In this document: in pieces, positions 62,230 through 64,000 of the stretch
Layout of the letters: every line of letters begins with the position of its first letter
Position numbering within the stretch: position 1 is the stretch's first letter
Assembly: GCA_021201755.1 (NCBI GenBank)
Contig: JAJQEI010000006.1
Location: 85,737 to 149,736 of the forward strand
Reading direction: 5' to 3'
Origin: Ruminococcus sp.
GTDB taxonomy: Bacteria; Bacillota; Clostridia; Oscillospirales; Ruminococcaceae
Length of the DNA: 64,000 bases
Translations under genes and position numbers: made by a program
Notes under the pieces: generated by a model
What the model saw: the letters and a program-made list of their open reading frames with translations, nothing else
The model's database searches: none
Told to the model about the DNA's origin: nothing

Positions 62230-62474
62230 GTCGGCGCAGATACGATAAGGGCGACGTCAAGTGGCTCGCCCCTACAGCGAAATCCTATAAGGCACGCACT
62301 CTTGCGTGGAGTACCAAAGCGGCAAGCGATTTAATCGTCGCCTTATCGCAGGAGTACGGCACGATTCAAGAGGTCCACGACCATATTACCTATGACGTTG
62401 AGGCTCGGTCAGTGCTGCAGGCCTATATCGATAAGGGCTATGGAGACTACATAGCAAGAGACCTATTCAAATAA
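62226..62474 (+). CDS. Hypothetical small protein
   Basis: ATGA overlap. Confidence 0.55.
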   Translation: MSRRRYDKGDVKWLAPTAKSYKARTLAWSTKAASDLIVALSQEYGTIQEVHDHITYDVEARSVLQAYIDKGYGDYIARDLFK

Positions 62475-62486
62475 GGAGGCGATAAG

Positions 62487-62690
62487 ATGAAATTCACGTT
62501 ATCAGAATGGAATGCAATCAAGCGTTATCTCGCTACGGCGCTTGACGACGCAGAGGACTTTGTAGCAGGGCTTGAAAAAGAGATACAGGAAAAGCCCGAT
62601 TACCTCGTTGTCAAGGACTACGTAGCCGCGAAAAAGTCGGTTGCAGAGCTTGAGAATTTTATCGCTCGGATTGAGAGTGCGACAGTATGA
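62487..62690 (+). CDS. Hypothetical small protein
   Basis: RBS aaggagg. Confidence 0.55.
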   Translation: MKFTLSEWNAIKRYLATALDDAEDFVAGLEKEIQEKPDYLVVKDYVAAKKSVAELENFIARIESATV

Positions 62691-62840
62691 CGCCGCAGGA
62701 TTTACGACCGAGCTTACAACCGAGCCCATTTTTACTCGGTTGTTTCGGTTGTATCGGTTGTAAACCGCCCTGTGTATGGGTCGTTTTGGGACGAACGCCC
62801 TACCGAATACAGTAAACCGGCAAAAGTGCATAGGAAACGA

Positions 62841-62927
62841 CTTACTATTTTCAGTAAAGTCTGAGTGTTTCGTCGGCATACAAAATCAGTAAAACACGAC
62901 ATAATAATAAATGTCAAGCGGATAACC
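62841..62927 (+). repeat. 86-bp regulatory direct repeat, copy 2
   Basis: See copy 1. Confidence 0.88.
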
Positions 62928-62953
62928 GCTGAATGAATAAGGAGGACAATACT

Positions 62954-63828
62954 ATGATGTACAAACACGTAAAGACAGGAGCTCTTGCCGAGCTCATCGG
63001 AACAATCGAGGACGGCGTTACTTTGAAGGACGTCGCAACGGGTGAGACCAAAGAGGTCAAGAACATCACTCTCCGCCGCTGGTGGAAAGCCGTTGAAGAA
63101 GCTGCTGAGGCCGCTCAGGAAGCTCCTGAGGAAGCGCAGGACGCTCAGAATGAAACCGAAACCTCTGAGGCTGAGAAGTACATACCGAAGAGGAAAAGAC
63201 CGATACGGAAGTTGAGGACAAGCCTCTTGCTCTTTCTGAAATCGTCTGCAAGCTTGAAAACCTCTTCGACCTGCTGAATCGCCTTTACTTTGAGGATAAG
63301 CTGCCCCGCCCCGTCATTACGGTCCAGTCTACGCCAAGGGCTTACGACCACTGCACGACAAAGAAAATCTGGAACGCTGGCGAGGAGAACGACGGACGCT
63401 ATGAAATCAACATCGGCGCCGAGTACCTAAACAGACCGAGCGAGAACACCGCAGCGACCATGCTCCATGAAATGGTTCACCTCTACTGCCATGAGAACGA
63501 CTTGACGGAAACCTGCCAAAACGGCAGATACCACAATAAGCTCTTTAAGCAGGAGGCTGAGGCAAGAGGGCTCATCATTGATTACGACCGCACAAACGGC
63601 TATTCGACCACGACGCCGAGCGAGTCTTTCATTGAGGCCCTTCGCGAGAACGGGTATGCCCTTGAAGTACCGTTTGCCCGCCATACTTTGGGAAAGAAAA
63701 GCAAGAAAGCTTCTCGCATAAAGGCTCATGCCTACACCTGCCCTTGCTGCGGGCAGACCGTCAGAATGACGGGCGAGCTTAGCTTGATTTGCGGAATCTG
63801 TGAAGTCGCTATGGAATGCGCCGATTAA
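62954..63828 (+). pseudogene. SprT-like metalloprotease, indel near 63169-63178
   Basis: LFDLLNRLYFEDKLPRPVITVQSTPRAYDHCT...MLHEMVHLYCHEND...YTCPCCGQTVRMT. Confidence 0.8.
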
Positions 63829-64000
63829 GGCGCACTTCGCGGCTGTCAAGGAGGTTAGTGTGAAAGATTATAGGATTTTGTCCCCGCCTAAAAAGGGCAC
63901 AACAAAGCAACCCTGTAAAACGCAAAATTTTTAGGGCAGTTTTGGATTTTGTGAACGAGCCTAACTGACCTTTAGGCCCTGACTTTCAAGGAGACGAATC

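Larger units (their letters stand above)
15490..64000. mobile_element. PBSX/skin-like myovirus prophage integrated in recQ; left junction about 15.49-15.52 kb, right end outside window
   Basis: Composition shift; serine recombinase next to truncated recQ; full replication/head/tail/lysis gene order. Confidence 0.93.

Overview
The window has two parts. (1) About 1-15.5 kb is AT-richer chromosome of a spore-forming Clostridia-type Firmicute: spoIIIAB-AC-AD-AE-AF-AG-AH, nusB, a TsaD/Kae1 paralog, xseA, xseB, ispA, dxs, tlyA, nadK, argR, recN and a 5' part of recQ. (2) From about 15.5 kb to the window end is a GC-richer PBSX/skin-like contractile-tail (myovirus) prophage that interrupts recQ. It carries a large serine recombinase, an XRE repressor with a TGTCC-N4-GGACA operator switch, a replication/nucleotide module (DUF2800, DUF2815, PolA, ThyX, dUTPase, dCMP deaminase, primase-helicase, VRR-NUC, SNF2), terminase/portal/head/tail genes, a lysis cassette and a post-lysis accessory block. 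The right attachment site is not in the window. The most notable system is a complete diversity-generating retroelement (DGR) at the tail tip: target protein with 3' VR (56081-56193), GC-rich hairpin with GATA (GRNA-type) loop (56232-56253), Avd, TR (56738-56850), structured spacer RNA, and a DGR-type RT. VR and TR differ at 8 of 113 positions, 7 of them at TR adenines. Other signals: two moron-like units with their own promoters (a minus-strand PD-(D/E)XK-like nuclease between terL and portal; a toxin/GNAT-like ORF plus small partner between portal and the MuF-type gene), an A_AAA_AAC -1 frameshift site in the tail chaperone, and an 86-bp duplicated dyad-rich regulatory region. Many conserved genes, host and phage alike, carry in-frame TAG/TGA codons (all explicable by C->T or G->A transitions) and single-base indels. 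I read this as assembly noise or decay rather than a secure case of stop-codon recoding. All calls are by eye; no search was run.
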